This document shows, in pieces, positions 6,548 to 13,164 of a stretch of DNA of 30,836 nucleotides (its first letter is position 1; each line of letters opens with the position of its first letter). A model generated the notes under the pieces. It saw only the letters and a list, made by a program, of their open reading frames with translations, was not told where the DNA came from and ran no database searches. Location of the stretch: the IMG/VR virus record IMGVR_UViG_3300044610_000022, positions 1 through 30,836 of that record. The stretch is one strand, 5' to 3'. The position numbers and the translations under genes are program-made. The stretch is from a virus.

Positions 6548-6915
6548 ATTTTTATGGCATTATGTATAGAAATTAATGTATATGTCTTTTCAACCTTGTT
6601 ATTATTTTCAAATTCTGTTTGTTTAGGCATTGAATTATCAGTAATCCAATTTGGTTTTATATCATTTATATTGAAAACAAATATTCCTTCTGGTGTTGAA
6701 TTTATATAAAAAGCCTTGCAATTCATTTTGTTTAAACTATCATATTTAATTTTCTCTAACATCAAATTATCATAATGTTTATTTCTACATTTTAACTCAA
6801 TTACGCATTTATATGTTGAACTAAAACAATCATAACTTGAAAATTTATCTTCGCTTTTTGTTAAATCGTATATATAATATTTTTTTAAATAATTAAATAA
6901 TTGTTCTTCATTCAT
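6544..6915 (-). CDS. Putative PD-(D/E)XK-type nuclease-like protein
   Basis: A 123-residue protein. The middle has an acidic position followed by a strand with VIELKCRNKHYDNLMLEKIK, which matches the D...(E/D)xK catalytic signature and the following basic helix of restriction-endonuclease-fold proteins. A later GIFVFNINDI strand fits the fold. Proteins of this kind in phages are often called resolvase- or VRR-NUC-like, but I cannot confirm activity. It lies between a coiled-coil protein and NinG, overlapping both by 4 bases, which suits a DNA repair/recombination context. Confidence 0.55.
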   Translation of the reverse strand: MNEEQLFNYLKKYYIYDLTKSEDKFSSYDCFSSTYKCVIELKCRNKHYDNLMLEKIKYDSLNKMNCKAFYINSTPEGIFVFNINDIKPNWITDNSMPKQTEFENNNKVEKTYTLISIHNAIKI

Positions 6916-7184
6916 AACAACTCGTTTAATTCATTATTTTCTCGCTTTAATTTTAAATACTCTGTATGATATTGAGCAAGTCTTTTAATTAACTGCTTGT
7001 TCTCATCTTCCATAGCACTTAAAGTATCTCTGGTCTCACTCATCCATATTTCGTATTTCTCTAAGGTTTCTATTAAATCTTTTCTGTGTTCGTGTTTATC
7101 TCGTAAATCGTGTAGAGAAAGTCGGATACTTCCTATAATCGCATTTAAGGAAGTCTTAGCGTGTATTACATCAAATAAGTTCAT
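6912..7184 (-). CDS. Coiled-coil hypothetical protein (90 aa)
   Basis: From the ATG at 7184 the protein begins MNLFDVIHAKTSLNAIIGSI and continues as a long charged helix (LIETLEKYEIWMSETRD, then AMEDENKQLIKRLAQYHTEY) with clear heptads. I prefer 7184 over the upstream in-frame starts near 7241 because it falls 10 bases after the previous stop at 7195. No enzymatic motif; probably a scaffold or partner protein in the replication operon. Confidence 0.65.
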   Translation of the reverse strand: MNLFDVIHAKTSLNAIIGSIRLSLHDLRDKHEHRKDLIETLEKYEIWMSETRDTLSAMEDENKQLIKRLAQYHTEYLKLKRENNELNELL

Positions 7185-7194
7185 CTGTTTTGTT

Positions 7195-8043
7195 TTATAG
7201 TCCGCAATATCCAGAATCGCAATCTTGAAAATCTTCATCAAATAAGTCTAATTGCAATCTGTGATTTTTAATTTTTTCGTAAGTTATTCCGCTTTTAAAA
7301 GTACAGTTGTTTTTTTGTTCTTGCTCAATAAACCAATCAAATTGTTTACTTGCTTTCTCACTCATATATTTTAACATCAATTCGTTTCTATGAAAACAAC
7401 CTACGCAATTGTTTCGGTAAGCAAATCTTACGGGTTTATCTTCCCAATACTTTTCTATTTTATCTTTAAAAATAGCATCCTTAATTAAAGGAAATTCTAC
7501 TTTTCTATATGGAAGTTCTTTCCATTTATTCCTTCCGTTTTTTTCTCCTACCTTAAACTTAAAACTTTCTATTCCATCTACCGCTCTTTCAATCATAGTT
7601 TTTGCTCGGCTCATTTCATTTGCTCTAAATCCAATTCTCATTTCTAAAGGAAGTTCAATATTTTCATAGCACCATTGAGCGATAGGTTTCACTTTCATAT
7701 CTACCGTACAGTATCTTGTCATTTGATTAGGTAAATAATTTTTACCATTTGCCATCTTATAACCTGCTATTACCTCATCGAAAGTATTATCACTTAACCA
7801 TACTATTTCTTTGCCTATAAATTGTTCTAAATCAAGTATTGTATAGATAATAGTATCTTCTTCTAAAGTTCCTATAAAATCGTGTCCTATTTTGTCGCTT
7901 ACAATTTGTCTAATTTTCGCGTCAGGGAATAAACATTTTTTATCGTTCGTTCTTACTAAAGCAAATATATTAAAATCAGCTGGGTAATTAACTGCTATGT
8001 AACTCGATGTTTTACCACCACTTAAACTATTAACTGTCTTCAT
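7195..8043 (-). CDS. PP-loop enzyme, PAPS reductase-like family
   Basis: A 282-residue member of the adenine nucleotide alpha-hydrolase (PP-loop) superfamily. The ATP-pyrophosphatase loop is at the very N-terminus (VNSLSGGKTSSYIA). Further on, RYCTVDMKVKPI (about 110), FRANEMSRAK, NNCVGCFHRNE (about 214) and a C-terminal DCDSGYCGL give paired Cys residues able to hold a metal or Fe-S cluster. The family includes PAPS reductases, tRNA sulfurtransferases and DndC; phage versions of this type are widespread and their substrate is unknown. It is sandwiched between the helicase (4-base overlap) and a coiled-coil protein, so nucleic-acid or nucleotide modification is more likely than sulfate assimilation. 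This last step is inference. Confidence 0.82.
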   Translation of the reverse strand: MKTVNSLSGGKTSSYIAVNYPADFNIFALVRTNDKKCLFPDAKIRQIVSDKIGHDFIGTLEEDTIIYTILDLEQFIGKEIVWLSDNTFDEVIAGYKMANGKNYLPNQMTRYCTVDMKVKPIAQWCYENIELPLEMRIGFRANEMSRAKTMIERAVDGIESFKFKVGEKNGRNKWKELPYRKVEFPLIKDAIFKDKIEKYWEDKPVRFAYRNNCVGCFHRNELMLKYMSEKASKQFDWFIEQEQKNNCTFKSGITYEKIKNHRLQLDLFDEDFQDCDSGYCGL

Positions 8044-8894
8044 ATTCCTAAAGCATTAATTCCTTCGCAGGTAAATTTAGTCCCGTATTCTAATCTAAAC
8101 AATACAGGTTTATTCGCAAATGTAGGCATTCCACCTGTTTCTGTTTCTTTAACTTTCTTAACGTGTATCTCTGTAAACATCCAATGTGATTCGTGTGCTG
8201 GGTATCTGTGTATTACTAAGAAGTCATCTGCTCTATTTCCCCATTTACCTCCACCTTCTGCATCTGCCATACTTGGAGGGATAGGTAAGCCATTATATTC
8301 TCCGTCTTTATGTGTCTTTCTTAAAGCATCTGTAGCAGCGTGAATACATAAATAGATAGTTGTGTTCGTCTTTTTAGCAAATAACCTTAACCTTGTAGCC
8401 ATCTCGTAATCGTAATCGTGTGCATTGCTTCCTTTAGGTCTTAAAAAAGAGTTGTGAGGGTCAATCATTAAGGCATCGTAATTACCTAATTCCTGTACTT
8501 GCTTCATAAACTCATCAATAGTCCACGCTCTCTGAGCATCTATAAAATCAAAGTGAGATTCAATAAAGTTTTTATGGTTGTCTAATTCAGATTCAAACAT
8601 ATCCTTAATCTTTTTACCAGCACACAACTCTATCAAATTACGCTTGATTCCAAACACGGAGTTCTCAGAAGAGTAAATTAGGTGTTTAAGGTTGTATTTA
8701 ACTGACATAGTAAGTAAGTACCATAATACCCAATAAGTCTTACCTACATTAGCGTGTCCCAAAATAATGTTAAACGTACCTTCTTTAAATCTTAAATGGT
8801 TGTCTAAGTCTATACTTATTCCCTTACCCAAAGGAATCTTATCTTGTCTGAGTAACTCCAATAACTCATCTTGGCTTCTATGGTTAACTATCAT
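8040..8894 (-). CDS. DnaB/RecA-type replicative helicase-like ATPase
   Basis: From the ATG at 8894 (284 residues) the protein has Walker A ILGHANVGKT (about 55), a following IYSSEN strand, and Walker B DALMIDPH (about 140), then TIYLCIHAA and a Gly-rich stretch with RADDFLVIHR. This is the RecA-fold core of a DnaB-like or RepA-like helicase without a large N-terminal domain. It probably unwinds DNA at the phage fork. The 8894 start gives an ATGA overlap with the DUF6291-like gene upstream, so I reject the in-frame start at 8942. Its neighbour is probably the initiator or helicase loader. Confidence 0.85.
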   Translation of the reverse strand: MIVNHRSQDELLELLRQDKIPLGKGISIDLDNHLRFKEGTFNIILGHANVGKTYWVLWYLLTMSVKYNLKHLIYSSENSVFGIKRNLIELCAGKKIKDMFESELDNHKNFIESHFDFIDAQRAWTIDEFMKQVQELGNYDALMIDPHNSFLRPKGSNAHDYDYEMATRLRLFAKKTNTTIYLCIHAATDALRKTHKDGEYNGLPIPPSMADAEGGGKWGNRADDFLVIHRYPAHESHWMFTEIHVKKVKETETGGMPTFANKPVLFRLEYGTKFTCEGINALGI

Positions 8895-9280
8895 TTCTTT
8901 TTGTTTATTGAATAACCATCTACTCCTATATCTTGATTCCAATGTCGTACAGGAACTTTCTCTTTCTCTTTTTCTTTCCCTTCTTCTTTCTCTTTCTCTT
9001 TCTCTTCTTCTTGTACCGAAGGGTGTACAGAACCCCCTTGCCTACCCCCTACCGAAGGGTGTACCAAAGGGTCTTTTGTTTTATCTTCATAACCCTTTAC
9101 TTGTCTATCAATAGAATGCTTTTGAGATAGATACGCAAACTTAACCATTCCGTTTAAATTTGGTTCTTCTCCTGTAAATTGTTTAAGCATAACGGCATCA
9201 TAAAATTTGAGCCTATCTGTTTCGCTTAATTGATTTGCTACTTCCCAATAGCTTCGATAAAAATTAAATGCCTTTCTCAT
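8891..9280 (-). CDS. DUF6291-like replication-associated protein with repetitive linker
   Basis: The first 70 residues (MRKAFNFYRSYWEVANQL, SETDRLKFYDAVMLKQFTGE, FAYLSQKHSIDRQ) match the DUF6291-type domain found in phage replication proteins. After it comes a low-complexity linker with VHPSV twice and a long Glu-Lys alternation, then a short C-terminal tail. It is followed, with a 4-base overlap, by the helicase; in related phages such proteins sit in the initiator/loader slot. I start at the ATG at 9280 (MRKAF), which begins the domain; an ATG at 9304 would add eight residues. Origin binding or helicase loading is inferred. Confidence 0.75.
   Translation of the reverse strand: MRKAFNFYRSYWEVANQLSETDRLKFYDAVMLKQFTGEEPNLNGMVKFAYLSQKHSIDRQVKGYEDKTKDPLVHPSVGGRQGGSVHPSVQEEEKEKEKEEGKEKEKEKVPVRHWNQDIGVDGYSINKKK
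9014..9064. repeat. Direct repeat of 15 bp inside the replication gene linker
   Basis: TACCGAAGGGTGTAC occurs at 9014-9028 and again at 9050-9064, 36 bp (12 codons) apart, both encoding VHPSV on the minus strand. It is next to a purine-rich microsatellite (about 8955-9010) that encodes alternating Glu and Lys. These look like a linker expanding by slippage. Confidence 0.8.
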
Positions 9281-9307
9281 ATATTTAAAATTAAAAAACC
9301 CCATCAA

Positions 9308-9386
9308 ATCCAGAGCGTCCTACTTCTCCTTCATTGACAGGGTCAATAACTTTTTTAAGTTCTTATAATGTAGGACGAGAACTATG
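9308..9386 (-). promoter_or_regulatory. Structured leader with interlocking inverted repeats
   Basis: This gap between two genes holds three perfect inverted repeats. AGTTCT/AGAACT (9358-9363, 9378-9383) forms a hairpin with a 14-base loop. ATTGAC/GTCAAT (9333-9338, 9342-9347) forms a tight hairpin. CGTCCTAC (9316-9323) pairs with GTAGGACG (9370-9377), and the latter lies inside the loop of the first hairpin. In RNA from the minus strand this would be a pseudoknot or a switch between two folds. A -7 promoter element lies just upstream (9390-9397). The function is unknown: RNA regulator, operator or part of a replication origin. Confidence 0.6.
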
Positions 9387-9389
9387 TCA

Positions 9390-9397
9390 CAAATATA
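9390..9397 (-). promoter_or_regulatory. Possible promoter, -7 element only
   Basis: TATATTTG on the minus strand fits TAnnTTTG. No TTTG lies exactly 19 bases upstream; a TTG occurs about 22 bases upstream. The predicted start of transcription falls at the edge of the first inverted repeat of the leader. Confidence 0.45.
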
Positions 9398-9410
9398 ATA
9401 AAATTTGGGA

Positions 9411-9647
9411 CTAAAAAGGCAATCCAGAACTTTCGTTTCTAATCTTGTCAGAAGTATTCTCCATCTTTTTAAATGGTTCTTGAATCTTACCGGAGAAAAA
9501 CTTACCAGCTTTACCTTCTTTAATCCATAGGCTTATTTCTAATTCTCTTCCGTCTACGTTAATAGTCCCGCGGTAGTCAGGATGCTTCTCGTTTTCTTTC
9601 TTGTTATTCTTAAAAATAACGGCCGTGTTGGTGTTGTCGTAACTCAT
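9411..9647 (-). CDS. Putative single-stranded DNA-binding-like protein
   Basis: A 78-residue protein with a beta-rich middle (TAVIFKNNKKENEKHPDYRG, TINVDGRELEISLWIKEG, KFFSGKIQEPF) that resembles DUF736-like OB-type small phage proteins. Its end, SSGLPF, resembles the conserved aromatic tip of bacterial SSB, which docks partner proteins. It is in the operon with the ERF protein and exonuclease, where an ssDNA-binding protein would be expected. Both points are suggestive; ssDNA binding is not proved by sequence. A regulatory leader follows its stop. Confidence 0.6.
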   Translation of the reverse strand: MSYDNTNTAVIFKNNKKENEKHPDYRGTINVDGRELEISLWIKEGKAGKFFSGKIQEPFKKMENTSDKIRNESSGLPF

Positions 9648-9649
9648 TT

Positions 9650-9847
9650 TTACTTTTGTTTTTGATTATTATTATTTTTACTTTCTTTTATTTCGTAATA
9701 TAAATCTTCTAATTTATGATTTAATATATACCATTCTTCTTTTGTAATATCTTGAGGAACCATTATTTCAAAAGATAAAGTATAATATTCAATTAATGTA
9801 TCGTGGTTTATATAATGTTCTGATATTTTAAGACTACTTCTACTCAT
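9650..9847 (-). CDS. Small hypothetical protein (65 aa)
   Basis: A 65-residue protein with a beta segment (EYYTLSFEIMVPQDIT) and a helix (EEWYILNHKLEDLYYEI) ending in an Asn/Gln/Lys-rich tail. It is packed two bases from the next gene and 12 bases from the exonuclease. No family recognised; it may be an accessory to the recombination genes around it. Confidence 0.6.
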   Translation of the reverse strand: MSRSSLKISEHYINHDTLIEYYTLSFEIMVPQDITKEEWYILNHKLEDLYYEIKESKNNNNQKQK

Positions 9848-9859
9848 TTTACTTTGTTT

Positions 9860-10531
9860 TTAAATTATACTTTTTAATTGCTCGTAGTAGTTTCTGCAAA
9901 GTTCTACCTTCTCTTTAATCTGTTCGATAGCTTGTTCGTCTCTTTCTACGATGAATCTTTTAATACGTAGGTTGTTAGGAATATGGTCAAACGTGTGCTG
10001 AGATTGTACCGCTTCACGCAAATCTAAATCCTCATCTATTAATCCTGCTTTCCAATGCGCTCTACGTACCTCATCTTCTACGATTTGGTGCGGTGTATTC
10101 ATTAAGCAGTAAACTAATTCAGCTTTATCTAATCCTGTAAGCATCATATAACCTTGCAGTTGCCAAAAATAATCTTTATTCTTTAACTCAGTATCGAATA
10201 ATGGAAACGTAGAACCATCCCAAGAACATTTTATATCAGCAAGTAAGTCTTTTGTAATTACATCGGGTTCTCCTGTGAGCCATTCGTTATTATATCGTTC
10301 CGTGTTTTTAACTACAAACTCCCACCCTAAGACTTGACCTGCAAACTCTATCGCCTCATCTTCCATCTGTAAACCTTTATCTGTATATCTACTCCAAAAC
10401 TCTTTAGCGATTCCTAACTCCTTTTCTTTAAAGTAATCTTGAATATAAGTCTTTGCAGTTTCAGATAGAACCTCTCCCTTTGTTCTGGGAGAAGTTAGTA
10501 TCTTACCTATTGCGCTACATCTAATTTTCAT
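9860..10531 (-). CDS. YqaJ-like recombination exonuclease (PD-(D/E)XK)
   Basis: A 223-residue nuclease. Motifs: an N-terminal RCSAIGKILTSPR, a conserved E in GLQMEDEAIEFA, the catalytic TGEPDVI followed by LLADIKCSW (about 88-104, the D-x(n)-DxK pattern), and the helix YFWQLQGYMMLTG with the conserved Gln. This is the fold of YqaJ/lambda exonuclease, which resects double-strand ends to give 3' overhangs. It stands in one operon with an ERF annealing protein (11050-11589) and an ssDNA-binding-like protein, forming a two-component recombination system. Confidence 0.88.
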   Translation of the reverse strand: MKIRCSAIGKILTSPRTKGEVLSETAKTYIQDYFKEKELGIAKEFWSRYTDKGLQMEDEAIEFAGQVLGWEFVVKNTERYNNEWLTGEPDVITKDLLADIKCSWDGSTFPLFDTELKNKDYFWQLQGYMMLTGLDKAELVYCLMNTPHQIVEDEVRRAHWKAGLIDEDLDLREAVQSQHTFDHIPNNLRIKRFIVERDEQAIEQIKEKVELCRNYYEQLKSII

Positions 10532-10710
10532 ACTAACTTTCTTAATGCTTGTTCAACTAATTCTTTTCTATTCTCTTCAGCAAATTCTTTAGTTATATGT
10601 CCGTTTCTAATCATATCTCTAATTGCTTTATTAATCAATCTAACTTTAATAGTTTCTTCGCTATTTCTTTTAGGTTGCTTATCTCGTGTAATTCTTATGT
10701 TCTTACTCAT
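10528..10710 (-). CDS. Small basic hypothetical protein (60 aa)
   Basis: A basic helical protein (KNIRITRDKQPKRNSEETI, then VRLINKAIRDMIRNGHITKE). It overlaps the exonuclease gene by 4 bases and the GIY-YIG-like gene by 8 bases. The charge suggests contact with DNA or RNA; no family recognised. Confidence 0.6.
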   Translation of the reverse strand: MSKNIRITRDKQPKRNSEETIKVRLINKAIRDMIRNGHITKEFAEENRKELVEQALRKLV

Positions 10711-11053
10711 AACAATATCCTGTTTTAGTTTTTTTAATTTTTAATTCCGCTGCCTCTTTTAAATCTTTATACATTTTTTTAAAATATCCTTTCTCATATT
10801 CAATATGTTCTGAACGAGATATTCTAGACCAATCTGAAAAATAACTATGCTCTTTAAAATAATCTTCTCTTTCTTTTAAATAAATACTTGCGCAAGGGAA
10901 AAAAGCAATTAATTTATAACATTGTCCATTTTTATTATAATAATAAAGCCTTGTATTTATATTTTTTGTCATTCCAAATTTTAAAACAGGAAACATTTCT
11001 TTCGTACGGGTATTTGTCCAATAACATTTACAAATATATAAACCTGAATTCAT
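10703..11053 (-). CDS. GIY-YIG-like (T5orf172/MUG113-type) protein
   Basis: A 116-residue protein. It opens with SGLYICKCYW, has the strand-helix unit VLKFGMTKNINTRLYYYNK (about 24-42), then a central KLIAFFPCASIYLKEREDYF. The K-x-G-x-T...R arrangement and the later Glu in the helix fit the T5orf172/MUG113 branch of the GIY-YIG nuclease superfamily. It could be a nuclease acting in recombination or host DNA degradation. Codon use looks even more AT-rich than in the neighbouring ERF gene, hinting at later acquisition; I judged this by eye. Confidence 0.55.
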   Translation of the reverse strand: MNSGLYICKCYWTNTRTKEMFPVLKFGMTKNINTRLYYYNKNGQCYKLIAFFPCASIYLKEREDYFKEHSYFSDWSRISRSEHIEYEKGYFKKMYKDLKEAAELKIKKTKTGYCYE

Positions 11054-11589
11054 AACAATAACATTGCTTTGGTTTGTAACTCAGTTAATTCATATCCTTT
11101 CAAAGCATTCTTAAATTGTTCAGTAGTTAATTCTCCGTTTGATACTTTAGCAAGTCCAGATTCAAAACGTTCCTGAGGAAATAATTTGCTTACCGCTTCT
11201 CGTGCCGTGTTTCCATCGTCATCCACCGCCTGTAAACTTAAAAGCGTTTGTAAACTTCCTCTTCGGTAGTAAGTAATCGAAGCAATTAATTTTTGTGGGT
11301 CGGTAATCATTGGAAGAACTAAACTGCTTTCTATCTTGTCTCCGTTTTCTATGTCTATTATCTGAGTGCATACTTTGCCGTCTAAGATGGGTTGTAAGAG
11401 TATTAAACCGTGTTTTAATAGGATTGGTTCAGTAGCTTCTAAAATAGCGTTTAAATCAGCGTATTTCGATTTAAAGAAAGGATTGTTAGAACCTTTAGTA
11501 ACTTTACCTATCTCTTGCTTTGCTTTCCATAGCTTAGTGTAGATAGTTTCGCTTTTCGGTAGAACGTCTACCACTTCTTCTTTTTTCAT
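11050..11589 (-). CDS. erf: ERF-family single-strand annealing protein
   Basis: A 179-residue ERF superfamily protein that anneals complementary single strands during phage recombination. The signature NPFFKSKYADLNAILEA is at about 35-51, followed by a strand-rich core and SITYYRRGSLQTLLSL (about 104) and DDDGN. The C-terminal third (ELTTEQFKNALKGYELTE) is a helical tail. It pairs with the YqaJ-like exonuclease two genes downstream. It is preceded by a 43-base gap with a TAnnTTTG element at 11613-11620, so it may have an extra promoter. Confidence 0.9.
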   Translation of the reverse strand: MKKEEVVDVLPKSETIYTKLWKAKQEIGKVTKGSNNPFFKSKYADLNAILEATEPILLKHGLILLQPILDGKVCTQIIDIENGDKIESSLVLPMITDPQKLIASITYYRRGSLQTLLSLQAVDDDGNTAREAVSKLFPQERFESGLAKVSNGELTTEQFKNALKGYELTELQTKAMLLL

Positions 11590-11612
11590 AGTTATCTGTT
11601 TTTAATTGTTTA

Positions 11613-11620
11613 CAAATATA
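11613..11620 (-). promoter_or_regulatory. Possible promoter, -7 element only
   Basis: TATATTTG on the minus strand fits TAnnTTTG, 23 bases before the ERF start codon at 11589. No TTTG or TTG is present at the right distance upstream, so it is a weak candidate for an internal promoter. Confidence 0.35.
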
Positions 11621-11632
11621 GTGTTTATTAAC

Positions 11633-12061
11633 TTATAGCATACCTTCAGCAGCTAATTTTTTTTTAATTAATCGTTCTAAATAAATTAAAGAGTTCTTTT
11701 CGTTCTCGCTTGAATCGTTTGAGTAAGGTACGCTCAAGTCTATGCAGTTCATTATCTTGTCAATCTTTTCTTTTAGCACATAATCAAATCCGTTATTTGC
11801 TTGTCTAACTACTTTTAAAGCGTGAATAACTGTGCTATGGTCTTTGTCAAAGAATCTTCCTGCTTTGCTCAGGTGCATATTTTCTATTGCTAACCAAACC
11901 ATACCTAACTGCCGCCATTGCATTACTTCTCGTTTGCGTGATACTTGGCGCATATACTCCAGAGAAAAAGGACAAGCTATTAGAAAATCCTCAAAAACGA
12001 ATCTTGTATTTTTAGGAAATGATTTCTTTGTGTCTGTAATTGATTGTATGTTATAATTCAT
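11633..12061 (-). CDS. DnaA domain IV-like DNA-binding protein
   Basis: A 142-residue protein whose centre matches the C-terminal DNA-binding domain of DnaA. VSRKREVMQWRQLGMVW (about 40-56) corresponds to the helix with the basic loop. AGRFFDKDHSTVIHALKVV (about 67-85) carries the DHSTV signature that reads the DnaA box. There is no Walker motif or AAA+ domain. It may bind DnaA-box-like sites at a phage origin, compete with host DnaA, or act as a transcription regulator. It overlaps the following Cys-rich gene region by 4 bases and lies mid-operon. Confidence 0.85.
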   Translation of the reverse strand: MNYNIQSITDTKKSFPKNTRFVFEDFLIACPFSLEYMRQVSRKREVMQWRQLGMVWLAIENMHLSKAGRFFDKDHSTVIHALKVVRQANNGFDYVLKEKIDKIMNCIDLSVPYSNDSSENEKNSLIYLERLIKKKLAAEGML

Positions 12062-12222
12062 TTTTTTGGTTTTATATATTTGATAAAGTAATCACATTCG
12101 CCTTTTTCGTTAGGGTTTATATCTGCGTATGTTTGCCAATATTTAGATGGTTCTGCCATATATCGGTAACACTCTTTTTTTAGTTTGCAAGTTTCATTTT
12201 TGCACATTGCTATATCTGGCAT
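12058..12222 (-). CDS. Small Cys-rich protein (54 aa)
   Basis: From the ATG at 12222 the product begins MPDIAMCKNETCKLKKECYR, with a fourth Cys near GECDYFIKY. Four Cys in this spacing suggest a small zinc or Fe-S site. I prefer 12222 because it lies one base after the upstream stop and begins at the conserved-looking part; an in-frame start at 12276 would overlap the upstream gene by 53 bases. Known to me only as a hypothetical phage/Bacteroidota family. Confidence 0.65.
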   Translation of the reverse strand: MPDIAMCKNETCKLKKECYRYMAEPSKYWQTYADINPNEKGECDYFIKYIKPKK

Positions 12223-12223
12223 C

Positions 12224-12442
12224 TTACTCTGATTTAAAGGTTTCGTTGTAGTATTGTTCGGCATCTGCTGCTCCAATTCTTAAAGAACCGCTAATAACAC
12301 CACTTGCAAATGCTAATTTTATATTCTCTTTCTCCATTTCTTTGGCTTGTTGAATAATAGCTTCTCTATCTGTTTTATCAGCAAATTTCCATTTAGCTGT
12401 ATTGACCTGATCTATAAGCCATTCTACTGCTGTCTGTTTCAT
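12224..12442 (-). CDS. Conserved small helical protein (72 aa)
   Basis: Starting at the ATG at 12442 (MKQTAVEWLIDQV) the product is a helical, Lys/Glu-rich protein with AIIQQAKEMEKENIKLAFAS. This MKQTAVEWL start is very common in Bacteroidota phages and mobile elements, with no known function. The start overlaps the upstream stop as ATGA (12439-12442), which decides against the in-frame start at 12475. Confidence 0.7.
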   Translation of the reverse strand: MKQTAVEWLIDQVNTAKWKFADKTDREAIIQQAKEMEKENIKLAFASGVISGSLRIGAADAEQYYNETFKSE

Positions 12443-12582
12443 ATCTCGTTTATATCTGTTATTAAACCTTTCCATAATTGGAATTTATCTTTAGCATCTG
12501 ACTGAGTGTATGCACTTACAATTAAGTAACGTTCCTCCCATCTCTTTAGCTTTACCTTGTATGTTATTTTAAATCGTTTCAT
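12439..12582 (-). CDS. Small hypothetical protein (47 aa)
   Basis: From the ATG at 12582 a 47-codon frame begins MKRFKITYKVKLKRWEERYL and continues IVSAYTQSDAKDKF. Basic strand-strand-helix pattern. It overlaps the next gene by 4 bases (ATGA) and the previous by 14. No family recognised. Confidence 0.6.
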   Translation of the reverse strand: MKRFKITYKVKLKRWEERYLIVSAYTQSDAKDKFQLWKGLITDINEI

Positions 12583-12757
12583 AGCTTTTTATTTCTGAGA
12601 TTCTGTTAACTAATTGAGCGTTGTAATTATCCCAATATCTTTTTAAGTCTCCGTGTCTTACTCCGTTGTTAGGGATGAACTCGTTTTCTAATGTAGTAGG
12701 CTTTACGTGTTGGTTAAATGCCTCTGTTACTTTCTTAAATACATTCCGTGTTTTCAT
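12569..12757 (-). CDS. Small hypothetical protein (62 aa)
   Basis: A 62-residue polar protein (MKTRNVFKKVTEAFNQHV, then NGVRHGDLKRYWDNYNAQLV). Its start shares an ATGA with the stop of the upstream 45-aa gene. No motif recognised. Confidence 0.6.
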   Translation of the reverse strand: MKTRNVFKKVTEAFNQHVKPTTLENEFIPNNGVRHGDLKRYWDNYNAQLVNRISEIKSYETI

Positions 12758-12891
12758 AATGACAATATTAGTTTGTGGTACTCTTTAATTAAATTATCTA
12801 ATCTGTTTAGTGTTTCTTCTGAATAAACATCCGTGTTTGCTTGTCGCTCAATCTCCAATTGCTCAACGTACTTTGTTAATTCCTCTTTCAT
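12754..12891 (-). CDS. Small helical protein (45 aa)
   Basis: The ATG at 12891 opens a 45-codon frame (MKEELTKYVEQLEIERQANT) predicted as one long helix. ATGA overlaps at both ends (12888-12891 and 12754-12757) tie it firmly into the operon. Function unknown. Confidence 0.6.
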   Translation of the reverse strand: MKEELTKYVEQLEIERQANTDVYSEETLNRLDNLIKEYHKLILSL

Positions 12892-13130
12892 ATCTCATCA
12901 AGGCTTTTAAGTTTATCAATAACTATCTGGTAGCTTCTCCATAATCTACCTAATCCACGTTGGCAGGTATCAATAACATTCTCTGAATGCTCGTGAAAGT
13001 TGTTAGGAATAGCTATTTCTGCATTGTACCGTAGCATATTATCTATTCGGTTCTGCATTCCTTCGCATAAGTAAAGCAATTCGTTTGCTTTTGCGTGAAG
13101 TTCTAAGGCTTCTTTAATCTGTTTTTTCAT
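12888..13130 (-). CDS. Hypothetical helical protein (80 aa)
   Basis: An 80-residue protein, helical, with two Cys and ELHAKANELLYLCEGMQNRI near the start. It is preceded by a 49-base gap that holds a small perfect hairpin (13146-13164). It overlaps the next gene by 4 bases. No family recognised. Confidence 0.6.
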   Translation of the reverse strand: MKKQIKEALELHAKANELLYLCEGMQNRIDNMLRYNAEIAIPNNFHEHSENVIDTCQRGLGRLWRSYQIVIDKLKSLDEI

Positions 13131-13145
13131 CTGTTTTGTATTAGT

Positions 13146-13164
13146 GTGCGTTACCGAGACGCAC
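13146..13164. promoter_or_regulatory. Perfect 6-bp stem hairpin or operator
   Basis: GTGCGT (13146-13151) and ACGCAC (13159-13164) flank a seven-base loop in an otherwise AT-rich gap between the first two genes of the early operon. No T tract follows on the minus strand, so it is not an intrinsic terminator. It could be an operator, or an RNA hairpin affecting the gene starting at 13130. Confidence 0.5.

Noticed and set aside
9308-9360. A frame reading VIDPVNEGEVGRSGFDGVF in the leader
   Set aside because: It is oddly protein-like but has no ATG, follows a stop codon within a few codons and lies in the inverted-repeat region; kept only as a note.
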